Shown: one piece after another, positions 11,332 through 23,133 of the stretch
Numbering within the stretch: the stretch's first letter is position 1
Layout of the letters: each line of letters starts with the position of its first letter
Source: Phoronis australis
Taxonomy: Eukaryota; Phoronida; Phoronidae
NCBI GenBank assembly: GCA_002633005.1
Contig: NMRA01000325.1
Coordinates: 457,331 to 505,844 of the forward strand
DNA: 48,514 nt
Reading direction: 5' to 3'
Program-made: the position numbers and the translations under genes
Notes under the pieces: generated by a model
Seen by the model: only the letters and a program-made list of their open reading frames with translations
The model's database searches: none
Told to the model about the DNA's origin: nothing

Positions 11332-11345
11332 TATTGATCTAAAAA
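11332..11345 (-). promoter_or_regulatory. 3' splice acceptor just before gene 1 start
   Basis: On the minus strand a T-rich tract, TTCACTTTTTTAG, is followed by ATCAATA and the ATG. The same layout precedes gene 2 (TTTACAG, ATCAACC, ATG) and the third copy (CACCCTTTTAG, ATCAATA, ATG). This argues for a 5' UTR intron whose upstream exon I could not locate. Confidence 0.6.
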
Positions 11346-11410
11346 AGTGAAAATTCTGAAGTAACATTCTGACCATGTTTTCAAGTAACGACATATACAC
11401 AACTTGCACG

Positions 11411-11505
11411 AGAGAAACAGCGAGAGAGAGAAGGAGTGAGGGGNNNNNNNNNNNNNGAGGGGGGAGGGAGGGAGGGAAGGAGGGAGGGAAAGAGAGAGAG
11501 AGATA
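11411..11505. repeat. Purine microsatellite with 13-base gap
   Basis: A (GAGA/GGGA)n tract flanks an N run at 11444-11456, probably an unresolved stretch of the same repeat. It lies upstream of gene 1 within or near the inferred 5' intron. The third copy has a matching CT-rich tract upstream of its start (about 45143-45165), which shows that the duplicated block extended this far. Confidence 0.75.
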
Positions 11506-12060
11506 GAACGTTTATTGACGTATGTATACAATGAGTACACGCGCCCCCCAAAAAATTTTCAGGCGTCAGGGTTAAACCGTGGCAACCGACATACGCGTGG
11601 GACGGGGCAGTCGAGAAAAGAAAGACTGCTAAATGCGGATAACAGACAGAATTCCAGAGAACATTTAACAACTGTGTATCAGTGCACGGTTTACCTTTTG
11701 AGAACCCTGGCCAGGACACTGTTGTTGGGGTCTCCGCTTTCGCAGCACAGGTCAGCTAAATGCACTTGAAAACGAGCATGTATGTATATATTTCGAAAAA
11801 TTGAAAAAATATGATCCTCCCCTTCCGAGGGAAGTTGAGATCCCTACACAAAACATTCGTGCACAGCCCAGAAGTATCAGGACATTCCACCCAAACAACC
11901 AAAAATGTGAAAAATACAATAGAATTGACCGCCATCGAAAGGGTGGAATTTTGAAGAACGTGAAGACCGCTATTTGTTAATTACACAAAAGGACTATTTC
12001 CGATGGTTAGTTATAGAATAATGTTACTGTTTCCCTTAGTATCACAAAAAGAATAGTATA
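11506..12060. other. Region upstream of gene 1
   Basis: This should contain the first exon or promoter of gene 1. I could not identify a promoter, a first exon or an interferon-type element with confidence. No other gene is visible. Confidence 0.35.
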
Positions 12061-13070
12061 TCTTTTGAAAATGGTTACTGTGAGTTGTTTATATGGAATT
12101 CCCAAATGTGAAAAGCACTGCTGTCGAGGCTACCATTGGGGTGACCGTGAACATGTCGAAGGTGTGTACTCAAATACTCGCAATAATAAACAAATATTGC
12201 AGCTTTTTTTAGCTCAAGTTCAACTCGTGAACAGTTATAGGTTCCTCGGAAATGAGCAAAAATATTGTGAATGCCCAATCTCCCATTTTCCTCCGGTTAC
12301 CCGTCAAAAATCTGTGAGCATGCCTGCGGAAAATGCTTATAACATTCCGTTTTGATCAACAAATTTGTTGATTCTGATTGACATGTTTGTGTATCTACGA
12401 AAACCGACAGATTAATAGATGATTTTTAGCAACTGCAAGCTAATCTTTTAAGAAATGATTACGATTCAGGAAATTAAGTGAAGCCTGAATATGGAAAAAC
12501 TCTATAATCCGATCCCCAAATAGTAAAAAGCACTTGGACGCTTTTTGCCTGTCTAAAATAATTCTTAAAGACATTGATGAAATTTGGACACTTCCCAAAA
12601 ATTTACTCACAATTCAAATGACATTAATGCATTGCTTTTTAACAAGATCTGTAATTGTTTGAACTCACTAACAGGTGATCAAAAAGGAATTAAGTCATTA
12701 AATCAAGGTAAACGCACTGCTCTTGGATTTGATTGCTGGTTTCTGATTTACATGTTTATGTATCTATGAAAATGGACTGATTGAGAGGTGATTCCTTGAC
12801 CGGTAGAAGCTAATTTTGAAAGACATGACAATGCCTCAATGAACTTAATTGCAGGCCGACATTGGGGAAATTCGATCTATCATCAGATCCCCAAATATAA
12901 AAGTACACTAAACGAGTTTTATCTATCTGAAATAAGTCTCAAGGAAATTGATGAATTTCGGACAGCTCTACAAATTGTCCCAAAATGTTCTCACAATTCA
13001 AATGGCAATAAATTGTTTATTGGCTTAGGAACTAGATTACTGGGTTTAAGTTTACAAACCTTAGATTGAA
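12060..13070. repeat. Diverged tandem repeat, about 370-415 bp period
   Basis: Three related blocks can be followed by a shared CCCAAATxxxAAAAGxACAC-like core near 12098, 12513 and 12885. They also share ACATGTTTxTGTATCTAxGAAAA near 12381 and 12752, and TCACAATTCAAATG near 12608 and 12990. The small open frames in this stretch (for example 12065-12355 and 12839-13069) fall inside the repeat and are unlikely to be genes. Confidence 0.5.
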
Positions 13071-13234
13071 AAAGAAGTTTAATAAGTACTTAAATAAAAT
13101 CTCATTGGTCATCAAATTGGAAAGGTTCTCTTTGCACTTCCTTGATGTTTTAAGTTTCCAGTAGTATTGCGTATTGAATTTCTTCTTCAAAACTGAATCG
13201 TTTGCTTGCATTTCCCGTGCATACTACACACACG

Positions 13235-13492
13235 GCATGCGCGCACCCAGCGTAAAACATAGGGTGGGAGCTCGAATGTTTGAGGATGTGGACCTTTTAC
13301 AAAAGAAAAAAAGACGGAATACGTTTTTTTTCAGGGCTATGAATTGTGCATACGCCGAATTCCTGCCTTAGTGGACTTTTCTATCGCTTTTTCGGACTTT
13401 ATGTTTCTTTGAAGCGGACCTTTTTGCCCACGTTTCCCAATGGGGGGCTCGTTCGAGCTCCCCGAGCCCTCCCCCCTTGGGTGCAAGCATGC
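13235..13492 (+). mobile_element. GC-rich MITE family, copy 1
   Basis: The ends are inverted: GCATGCGCGCACCCA at the left, and GGGTGCAAGCATGC at the right. The interior runs GGAGCTCGAA, GTGGACxTTTTAC, a purine tract, and CGGACCTTTTTGCCCA before a GGGGGCTC/GAGC stem. It matches copy 2 at 14434 and, in reverse, copy 3 at 44884. No transposase frame is present. SINE origin is less likely because both ends are inverted repeats. Confidence 0.65.
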
Positions 13493-13619
13493 ACGACACA
13501 CTCACATTAGAAATAAGATGTGACCATGCAGTAGGCCTGCATAGAGTCTCAGTTACCCACGGGAACTGAATTTGAACTCCGGGTCTTGAAGTGTGTACAT
13601 TTTTGGGACACACACTGTA

Positions 13620-14430
13620 TCATTTCCCCCAGCAACCAGAAACTGGACTACCGGCTGTGTTTCATCTAGAGATTCTGAAACGGCCACAAAGGCACTCATA
13701 CCAGGCACCTCGGGACCTCACTTTTCCAGAAAATTACTTCAAAGAATGGCCCATAAAAGTTTTCCCCGAAATTGTATCATAATATAACAAACCTTGACCT
13801 TCAACCCACAGCAGATTAATAGGTAAGAATCCACTCTTGGAACCCAGCTATAGTTACTTCACGCAGCTCCCACTGAGCTACCCGTCAGTTCGCTGGCCCT
13901 AGGGCCTAGACCCATTCTTACATGTACTCTCCGTGAAACTTCGTTGGTTCACGGTTACTCAAATCCTGATGGCTGCAAGTGCATCCCCGGTATTACCCCC
14001 ACCTATGGCGGCCGTNTAGCAAGGGGGGAGGTTGGGGAAGTCAAATTTGTTTGTGCCCCCCAATAATTGTTTCCTTCCTACGGGTCTGACACATGGCCAT
14101 CGGCCCAAAATACAACAAACAAGATCATTGCGGTATTAGGGCTTTAGATGCGTAGTATACATATTTCACAACTGAGGTATCAAGATTACATAACAGTCTA
14201 TGAAATATAAACAGAGAGGGTCTTGTCCAGAGGCTCTCAGAAAAAATGCAATTAAAACAGTCAGACAGAGGACCACCATAGTGTACAATACAATACAATA
14301 CAACAAAATACAATACAACAAAATACAATACAATACAAGAAAACAATAGAAAATATAACACGTTTAATAAAACGACAATCATTATATTGGGCCATGCATT
14401 GGACCTATGTTGGAATACAGATATATGACA
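13620..14430. other. Intergenic stretch with a microsatellite
   Basis: No gene is recognised. A single N lies at 14016. An (ACAAT/ACAAA)n microsatellite occupies about 14284-14341. Overlapping short frames at 13591-13787 show no family signature. Confidence 0.4.
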
Positions 14431-14433
14431 TCA

Positions 14434-14694
14434 GCATGCGCGTACTCTACCTAAAAATTGGGGGCTCGAATTTTTGAGAATGTGGACGTTTTACTAAAAA
14501 CGAGGTACGTTCAGTGCTATGATTTGTGTATTCGTCGAATTTTGGTAGTTCCTGGCTTCCTGCCTCTTTAGTGGATGTTTATTTCGCTTTCCACTTTTCG
14601 AACTTTTTTCTGAGGCGGTCCTTTTTGCCCACTTCGCCAAATGGGGGAGGGGGCTCATTTGAGCTTTCGGAGCCTTCTGCCCTGGGTGCGCGCA
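14434..14694 (+). mobile_element. GC-rich MITE family, copy 2
   Basis: Collinear with copy 1: it starts GCATGCGCG, has GGGGGCTCGAATTTTTGAG, GTGGACGTTTTAC and GGTCCTTTTTGCCCA, and ends GGGTGCGCGCA. Indels separate it from copy 1, so the two insertions are independent. The 70-aa minus frame across it is part of the element. Confidence 0.65.
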
Positions 14695-14699
14695 ATAAC

Positions 14700-16480
14700 T
14701 AAACAAATACCTGAACCTGACACCTTAGCCCATTGAAACTGCATACAATACAGGTCAAGTGATTAGTTGTCGTAAGCCTAATCCGCGATCTCGCTTACGT
14801 AGCAGACTGGGTGGTAGTCTATTTATGGGGTAAAACGGCTTGTAATGAAACTAGAACAACTCGATTGAATGTAAACAAAGGCCAATAGTGATCACTGATA
14901 CGCCTAATCCACTACCTGCTCACTGGAGGTGCAGTACGGCACGAAAGTCGCTGATCGATGATCGCTTTTGTAGTTCGGCAAGGACAACTGAATATATAGC
15001 GGCCCATTGGTGCTCAGTGGTTAATTCGACCGAGCCAAGCAACTTATCCCCGTTGCGCAGGCGTTTATGGAAGGGCCGCGTTTTGGGTGGCCAGCATTAT
15101 ATTTTCGTGCGCATTTTTCATGCTGTGCGCCCCGCAACATTGGTCGCACTTAGTGACAGCAGTGTTAGAAATGTCAACAAACATTTCAATTGAAACGCTT
15201 TTTATAACTCTTGTTGATTGCTGTTAATTGTGCATTTCTCACTTAGACGCCGAATAAAAATTCTTGGTCTACAACATATACCACACGCAAAGAGAATTAA
15301 TCAAAGCTATGGTCAGAAAATAGGCTAGGATATTGTGAAGGGCCTGTACCTTCCCACCAATACTGAAAGAGAGGGAACGAGACTGTGAATGTGACAGAAT
15401 TAAAGCTTAAACGAACCTTCTTCGATTCAGCAGAGGCGGCGGCGGTAACCAACGACAACATCAAATGTTGACTTGATAAACGGACTGCTAACAAAGATAC
15501 TATAAAATCTTTGCTGCTAAGCAATCTAAGGTTTTAGAGCCCCTTAACCATCGACCTTTCAGATTTCGTAGCGATGGGCTTTCCACACAAATATTTTTCC
15601 AAGAAATAGAAACGGAGTTACTGCCATCTTCTGGTGGATGCAAAAATCACTTATGGTTATGTAGGACCTTATCGACAAGCCTGTGCACTTGGCAATCTAT
15701 AGATCTAGAAACCTACATAATACACTGAACACAATAAAAGCATATATTTTCTGAAAGTAGAAAGCCTGTAAAATGTGATTTTTGACTTTACCAATCTTTT
15801 ATTAATTGGGTCAAGTCATAATGGCAGCACGGGAATGCTGACATCGTCCATCCACGTTCGTATACGTAAGACCTTATCAACAAATTTGTTCATACACTCA
15901 GATATCTTGAAAACTGTAGAATTTAATAATAATCAGAATCAGAAATGTTTTTCACACTGCAATTCCGTTTTGATAGTACAATAGAATTGATGTTTAGTTT
16001 GATCATTATTTACAGAGTGCCAATTTTGTACGTCAAAGTCAATCTCTGACGAAATTCTGAGAGGAATAAATCTACGTCACCCAGTTCGTATAACCATAAC
16101 TTTCCAAACACGTAGCTATACCGTAACATTTTTACAGAATATGCCCAATTGTGCCTGTCTCCGTCCTCATATTGTTGCCATATAACATACTATACTGACA
16201 CACTGAATTGAATGCGTATGAGGATTCATCTGAAACAGCCTTGTCCAGTAAACAACAGACTAAACAAACAGTAAGTATACAACATACATCTACTACACTC
16301 ACCCCTAAGCATGACATTCGGCGTATTTTTTTTAGTCGTAATAAAGGCATACTTTCAGAAATTATGAACATTTTCTATAAAATTGACAATTGCGACACCC
16401 CAAATCTTTACACCATAGCGTAACATGAGTAGAATCATATTTTATTTAACAGCTTAAAAGGACTGATGGTGAAGAGCAAT
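14700..16480. other. Non-coding stretch, nothing recognised
   Basis: Several frames of 60-101 codons occur on both strands, but none has motifs of a known family and they overlap one another. A short AGACCTTATCxACAA motif recurs near 15666 and 15870. No gene is supported. Confidence 0.35.
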
Positions 16481-16539
16481 CTAACTTTGACGAACAGACC
16501 TTTATCAAATTTATAAAACTTTTCGACCCTGTAAGGACT

Positions 16540-17300
16540 TTTGCAGGCTTAGCTTTTTTAGATTCACAATGTTAGATGCCAGTTTTTACAAAATTCCCCA
16601 GTCACGTTAAGTTTTTGTTGCAGCTCAATGACAGTGTCTCCAATAAACACGAAATCATCCGCAAAAACAGACAGTTTACTTAGAATGCACCCTTGCCTGA
16701 CACCGCTTTTGCAACTAAAATATTAATTTTAACACACGCGTGATAAATATTTATACATTTTCCGTGTGTACCCTTCACAAGTAACACATAAAAAGACATT
16801 GAAACTCGACAGAGTCAAATGCCTTGGCGAAATCAACATATCCTCAGTAAACGTTTCCTCGTCGTTCCTTTAAGTACTTCTGGGTCAAGCTTTGTAATGT
16901 AAAGGTGTTCCTTATTGTCGATCATCCTGCTCCAAACCTGGCTTGTTCCTCGGGGATGCATTTAGCGTCGTTCACCCATTCAATCAATGAGATTCTTGTT
17001 GGAAATAGATGTAAACATTTTGCTTAAATTGTCAAGTAAAGACATTCCTCTGTAGTTGCTTGGGTTACTCTTTTGTTCCTTTTTGTGTAGCGGTATGATA
17101 ATACTCTTGAACCGAGCTTCAGGAAAAGTTCCGGTGTTAAAATTCTGTTAAATAGATCATGCAATACGATTGTTAGACTTTCGATGGATGACTTGAAAAT
17201 TTCATTTGGTATACGGTCCTGACCCAGCTATGATAGATGGAATGGCTTGTATAATTTCGTTTTGACTGATACTTTCATTTAAAATATGAAGCCAGTCGTA
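16540..17300 (-). pseudogene. Decayed non-LTR (LINE) reverse transcriptase
   Basis: On the minus strand, in order, are IIPLHKKEQKSNPSNYRGMS (around 17041-17100), VDFAKAFDSVEF (around 16800-16830), SGVRQGCILS, and KLSVFADDFVFIGD (around 16645-16690). These are the finger, motif A, motif B and FADD catalytic boxes of LINE reverse transcriptases of the CR1/L2/RTE sort. Both catalytic aspartate motifs survive. However, stops and frameshifts separate the blocks, and a deletion fuses the QGCILS box almost directly to the FADD box. It is a dead fragment; the clade is not resolved by eye. Confidence 0.8.
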
Positions 17301-17349
17301 AAGAGTATCGCACTGAGCGTCATGATCGTACAATGTTTGGGTCACGATC

Positions 17350-19500
17350 TCAGTAAATATTCTACGAATCCGTCTTTGTTTAGAGTAGATGATGAGTTTT
17401 TTGCTTTTTAATTATTCATCATGCCCGGGGCCGTCGCTCGGCGCCCCCCCCCCCCCCCCTGCAGGCCTTGGGCTTTCTTGACTTAGGGGCTCTATCTTGA
17501 CTCCGAGCGGTATCCGCTATCTCGTCAAAAAAAATCTCTCCCACAATTACGTCAGGTGGTGATGGAAGTGACCTACCACGACTGACGCTTTTCAAGAGTA
17601 CATCCTTCCATAACCAGTCAGTGGGAATGCCCCCAGGATTTAGGAAGAGGACGTCCAAACTTCAGCACAGCAGAGGGCCCGCCCTGTCTTTATTCCTTAC
17701 TATACACGAACCGTTGAAAAATGACCCCCACTGACACATTCTCAACGGGCTGACACGTTAAACAGCGGCAAAGGACCAAAATTAAAATGAAAGGGGTCAT
17801 TTTCTTTGTTGAAAAAGTGGCCCAGTTAATTTTCCACGTGGATCTTTCAGAAATTGAACACCAGGTTCGGCTACACACACTTTGAGTGACAGCACAACGA
17901 AATCAAAAGACAAAGCTAAAAAGAAAGTTACGCTTGTTTCCCCCTTCGGTGACAGATAATGTAATGTGTGCGATTCAAAACATTTTATTTCGCTTTCGGA
18001 AAAGTTCACGATAATTAACGCACTCGACCATAAAAAGTAGGAAAAGAAAATAATTCGTCCACTTAAATGCCCATTTGAGAAAATGGGAAGGATAACAATG
18101 ATATTTTGAGGACGCATATAATTCACATTGGATGATTAGCTTTAAAAACGTTCAATAAAATGAAATTAGAAAGTAGCGTTTTGACGTCCACATAATGTTA
18201 TTTGAAGATAAACAACTGAAGCGTCGATCCAGTAGATATTGAGGCCTCGTCGTATGTGGATTCCCGCGGTTGTAACACCATTCGAGTCAGAGTCAAAGTG
18301 TCTTTGTGTTAATAGAACAATCGAGGGAAAATCTTGTCTAACTACGCATAAACCACTCAATGTTACTTTTCACTGATACACTTCCATCATTTTCAACTTT
18401 TCCACTGTCCTTTTACTTGAATCAAGCCAATTAAGGATAGGCACCTCTTGATGATAAGTATTGTTACTAATACATGTCGTCAGCACGCAGCATACATCTA
18501 TGTATGCAGTCGACATCAAACGGAAATAAACTGTACAATCGTTACTGCTCAAGGACACAAGTTGTATATTATATGCGAGTTAATCTACACGCATAGCCTA
18601 CACCCTCAAGATCGCAAAAGTTTCCATGGGTTCGTATCTTGCATTTCTCCTTGTCCTTTCCATCATAGGGCAAGAAGCCAAAAACGTGGCCGAACAAGAG
18701 GGAATTAAAGAGAAAACTATAATCGAAAGACACCAGCGTCATTATGTTTTTAGCGTTGTTCGTAAGACCGTGTTTGGTTGGACCTTCCGGTAACTCCTTT
18801 ATTCTTCGAATGTCGTCTGATTACTATCTAAACCCGTTAGGATTCACTACATTGTCTAGTTCATCTGACGTGGTGGCAGCGAAATGGCTACGACCTGAGC
18901 TCCGAAGCAGTGAGTGGTCAACAAAAATGAGAACATGACCTCATTTGAAGGTTGGAGGTAGAATTTGTTGTTCATTATCTCATTAGACCCCCAGTTTGCG
19001 CCATTTCTTGTAGACGACGTTTGACTAAAGAAAACCGCCACTGCTTCACTACAGTACGTGGTCTGACCGACCACAGAACAGCAGCGGTGCTACTGTCCAA
19101 ATAAAATTGACTCATTTAGAACTAATGTTGGAAGAAATTGCTAATTATTGTGAAGTCACCCATCGCAGTCCAGGACATTTATAAGAAAATCCAAAACATT
19201 TCGGCTTCTCATCCACCGGTGCACACTTTCTTTCATCTAGGACTCATATCTTAGATCCCAATGAACGTCCTGTGGACTTATTCTAGCGTCTAACATTTTT
19301 CAAGGACAACTTACTTACGTCAGATGTGGCGTAACGCATCATGGCGAAGTTGTCGACATCGACGAACACGACTCCCTCCCTCCCTTGAATACAGTCGTGT
19401 TCTAATAGTTACAGCTGGTAAACCCTGGTATACCCCAACTTTTAAGGAATGATACGGCGGAGAGTTGCGCAACAATTAAGTTCCTCTCCTTTATCAAGAC
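17350..19500. other. Non-coding stretch, nothing recognised
   Basis: A C homopolymer lies near 17443-17459. Frames on both strands (for example 17797-18126 minus) have no recognisable domain. No gene is supported. Confidence 0.35.
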
Positions 19501-21250
19501 TGAAATTTCTAAGCTAGATTATGCATTCACTGCTGGATGAACTTGGCTGGTGCATCGAGGGAATTCCTTCCATCTCTAAGACAACCCCTCCCCCCTTGGA
19601 CCCGTAGAGCCCCGTCATGCTTCTTGTGCACCACCGTCCGCCGCACTCTCTCAGACCACTTCTTGTCTAGATACCCGTTCCTGATCCCCCGCCCGATGAT
19701 AAACGCGCCTTTGTCAAAGGTTGGTCTACGCACGTTTACAACGTCTCTGAGGAAGGCTCCCTACAAGACACAACATCTTACGACCAGTGGTGTCCCCGTA
19801 GTTCGGTCTCCTTATCTCGACACGTTTGTTGGTCAAACCTTCGTGCGTTTTAATTGGTAACACTCAGTTGTGGAGCAACAGGAAACATTAGCAGGTTACT
19901 ATACAGGTTGGGAGAAACTCAGTTTGTCTTCACACGCGACAAGCATTACTTTGCCGTTTTCGACGACCTTGTTATTGAATCCGTTGATGTAGACGCATTG
20001 GCAGCAACCCCATTTATGGCTTCAGTACAATCTTCTCGCACGGTTATTACGTTGACTGGCGGATCTACAAACACGTATGGCCAACCGACTGGCAAAACCC
20101 CACGAACCACAGCGCTGCTGTCCCACGCATTACGTGCTCCCCCTCCAGTGGCGTATCTACGGACGGAGGGATTCTGCGGGCTTAACCCCCCCCCCTGGGA
20201 CAGCATCAAAAAATAAAAATAAAAAACGTCGTCAGTAAAACAAAAACGGCACCGCCGGCGTGGTAAACACCGGCCCAAGTAAACTACCTCGAAAGAAATG
20301 AGGAGGGAGGGTTCACCATAAAAATATAATTTCTTCGCATTGCGATTTGCAGTGATCACGAAAAGCAACGCATTTCGAGTTTTCATTACTCATCGGCAAG
20401 TGGCGCGGAGTTCAACTGTGCGCGTGCTTCCGTCGACAATTATGAAGTAGCCAAGACGGATCCAAGGGGAAAATGCAAAGCTGTATAGCTCATTTTCTTT
20501 AGGTAATTAACGTCTTTGATACGTTTTGATATGATTAAGGAAAATACTGTGGTATCGCAGCTCTGATATTCAGGTGAATCCACGTGCAACGTTTTTACCT
20601 CAAATGTCAAGTTTTGTCATGCTATTACACTTTACACGTTTGTAACTTGAATTTGACTGGTGTATAATAACATCGTAACGCGCATTGAACATAGAGTGTA
20701 GATGTAATGTGTTTATTTAAAAAAAAACGATCAATTCGTTTTCCGAAGAATTGTCTGGCCACTGTAAGGACCGTTGTGGCGGGCGCTGTGGTTTGGTTGC
20801 GAGTCCGTTTCAAGATACACCGTAGTAAGTTAAGCCTATACATGTACAAGGAATTGACCCGAGGGGTACTCACATTGACAAGGTGACCACATTTGCGAAC
20901 AGAGTACAGTACCAGAAATTACGGGTAGTCTGTATTTTCCCAGTGTTGTGGGGCTCGCACGGTATTCAATAGGCCTCCTGAGGAGCTCTGGTTCTGACCT
21001 TAGCACTGGCCGTCTTCCAACCTGCAATAAGCATCACTGTCATCTTCGACACTGGGAATTTCCGCAGAAATGGCCCACCCGATGAAACGCCCATGCCCAC
21101 GGGCGTTTATTTGGTTTTACGACTTCGGGTTTTAAGTGTTTAGACATTGGGACGTTTATTCGGAAAATTTTAAGTGATGCAAATTGGTCCTGGGATACAT
21201 TGTGAGACAAAAGCGCAAGGTTTGAAGCAGTCTGTGATGAACGGGTCAAA
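19500..21250. other. Region with overlapping long frames but no supported gene
   Basis: Both strands are open over parts of 19527-20386 (107-146 codons), but the translations show no motif I recognise. A CCAGTGGCGTATCTACGG stretch near 20146 followed by a C run resembles ends of dispersed repeats seen in many invertebrates, but I cannot place it. Below 20400 nothing is visible up to the BEL/Pao fragment. Confidence 0.35.
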
Positions 21251-21259
21251 TACAGTTGA

Positions 21260-21805
21260 GCTTGTAACTCTTTTGAATGGGCTAATCTAGATTTTTCCAT
21301 CACAAATGACACATGACTTTGAGATTTGTCATTCTCAAATGTAACATATACTACAGATCCATAGCCGGAGTGAAGCATCTGAGAATATGTGTAGCTGCGT
21401 GGATACAATATTGCCAAAATGTGCTGGTTTGAAGCAACGATTAACATATAGATTTGACAGCTTGGACAGATTGCTTAACCGCTCGTTCCATAGAGTAGCT
21501 TGTTTACTGGGGGTATTAAACTTGGCTTTGCACAGGTCTTGCAATATGAGTTTCGCTGGCAAGATTACAGGTCCGACAAATCCTAAGGGGTCGTATACCG
21601 AGCTCATGACGTACAAAATGCCACGACGTGTAGGCGGCTGATCTCTGAGATCGATTTTATATCCAAAGCAGTCGTTTTCGATGTTCCACTCTATTCCCAA
21701 TGCACGCTCAAATTGAATGGTATCTAAGCACATATCTTTAACAGTAGGTGCCCTATCTGCCTCTGATATTTGATTAATAACAGCTCCTCCTGACTCAATA
21801 GGCAT
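21260..21805 (-). pseudogene. BEL/Pao retrotransposon polyprotein fragment
   Basis: The minus strand encodes a typical Pao segment between the reverse transcriptase and RNase H: SEADRAPTVKDM, ERALGIEWN, PPTRRGILYVMSSVYDPLGF, PVILPAKLILQDLCKA, RCFKPAHFG and LHIFSDAS. After FSDAS the reading continues one frame over as GYGSVVYV...SFVMEKSRLA, so a frameshift near 21355-21370 breaks it. Neither the RT catalytic core upstream nor integrase downstream could be found. It is a truncated, inactive copy. The frame at 21816-22202 (minus) lies where upstream RT would be expected but does not match it. Confidence 0.85.
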
Positions 21806-21815
21806 CGCTAATGGA

Positions 21816-22202
21816 TCAGGATGGATACAAGAGGAAAACTTCCTTGACTACGTTCAGCATTTTGCCCGTCATGCAAAACCTTGTGAAGAAAAGCCTGTGC
21901 TTCTTGTCCTTGATAACCATATTTCTCGCGTCTATATACTCGCCATCGACTTTTGTAAGGAAAGCTACATTAACTGATATCCATTCCTCCACATTCATCA
22001 CACAAACTACAACCATTCGATCGACGAGTAGTTTATGGTCCGTCCATGTAAACAATAGATCCCCTGCATGGATGAGAAAGAACCTTTGGAAACCAATGAC
22101 AATATATGACACCCCAGCAATTGTAGGCGTCACTCTGCCACGAGCCATGTTACCATCAAATGTGATTAAGTCTTTCAGATGCACAGGCATCTGTCCGATC
22201 AA
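21816..22202 (-). other. Unassigned 128-codon frame upstream of the BEL/Pao fragment
   Basis: An open minus frame containing FDGNMARGRVTPTIAGVSY and TWTDHKLLVDRMVVV. I do not recognise it, and it does not match Pao RT or protease motifs. The plus strand is also open here for 145 codons (21811-22248), so openness alone is weak evidence. It may be a further decayed piece of the retroelement or chance. Confidence 0.25.
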
Positions 22203-22400
22203 TATCGGTATATCTTCACGGATTCTGACTTCTCTGCTTCTCAGCTAACAAAGAAACCAGCACCATCCACAACCTCAGCCTCTCAAGTTGTTTAGTCATC
22301 CAGTCATACAGCTGCAGAGTTTACCTCGCTACAATGAAGCTCCACAGTACAGCCATCCACAGCCGCCGACCACGTAAACTCTCAGTCATCCACTAGGTTC

Positions 22401-22610
22401 ACTGTCCGTCCCAATCAGCCACCCACCAGTTCCACAGTCGTACCCGACCAGCCATCCCCCAGTTCCACAGTCGTACCTGCTCAGCCATCCACAACCTCCA
22501 CAATCTTACCCAATCAGCCACCCACCAGTTCCACAGTCGTACCCGATCAGCCGTCCACCAGTTCCACATTCGTACCCGATCAGCCGTCCACCAGCTTCAC
22601 AGTCGAACCT
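22401..22610 (+). repeat. 33-bp minisatellite, Pro/Ser/Thr-rich if translated
   Basis: About six units of 33 bp follow one another, with a consensus around CAGCCATCCACCAGTTCCAC and a GTCGTACC core. One frame reads PDQPSTSSTVV-type repeats, a second reads YPISHPPVPQS-type repeats, and the third is open until just before the end. No frame continues cleanly into the basic tail that follows, so the protein, if any, is broken or spliced. Confidence 0.7.
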
Positions 22611-22636
22611 GATAGCCATCTATCAGCTACACAGTC

Positions 22637-23020
22637 ATGTCTGCTAAGTCTTCCAATAGCTCAACAAATCAGTCCATTTCGCCATCAACCAGGTACATGT
22701 GTGATTCTCCTAAGCTTAAGGCTTCTAAATGTTGCGCAAAACTCTTATTTAGTGCACATGCGGTCTTGCCAATACCTCGCGCAGAGAGAAAGGAACTTGA
22801 ACGAAAACCGAATAGGAGGAAGAGGAAAAGCGAAATCCTCACAGACACTCCTGTCAAAAACGTCCTGCTGTCGAAAAAAGCCAACACCAAAAGAACATGG
22901 CAAACGGGGAAAGGAAAAGCCAGCACAAAAGGAAAAGCTACCTCCAAAACAAAGAAAGGACGTCAGCAAAAGAAGACACGCAACGATTCTTCATCGGAGT
23001 ATTCAACAAATTCTGTATAA
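22637..23020 (+). pseudogene. C-terminal tail of a pogo/CENP-B-type DDE transposase
   Basis: A 127-codon frame. The stretch PRAERKELERKPNRRKRKSE then ILTDTPVKN resembles the P-R-x-RKRGKS-xILTDTPEK linker found near the C-terminus of pogo/Tigger and CENP-B-like DDE transposases in invertebrates. A Lys/Thr/Ser-rich basic end finishing in SSSEYSTNSV follows. Neither the DDE catalytic core nor a helix-turn-helix domain is present upstream, so this is at most a 3' remnant. The call rests on one linker motif and the composition, and it could be a host exon derived from such a transposase. Confidence 0.5.
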
Positions 23021-23133
23021 CAGTTTAGAAGGTAGAAACAATAAAGTTCTTGGTCCGAATTTCTATTGTTTTCCTTTAGTACAAAACTCAAGTACATTAC
23101 ACAAAACCAAGTCGGATATCAAGATAATTTGAA

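Noticed and set aside
11332-11409. Upstream ATG of gene 1 at 11409 (26 extra residues)
   Set aside because: The extension lies in the inferred intron and is absent from gene 2; the AG acceptor before the 11331 ATG is conserved in all three copies.
11331-11719. Minus-strand frames upstream of gene 1 crossing the small N run
   Set aside because: They consist of purine/pyrimidine microsatellite sequence plus N and carry no protein motif.
19527-20386. Overlapping frames of 107-146 codons on both strands
   Set aside because: No family motif on either strand, and simultaneous openness on opposite strands suggests composition bias.
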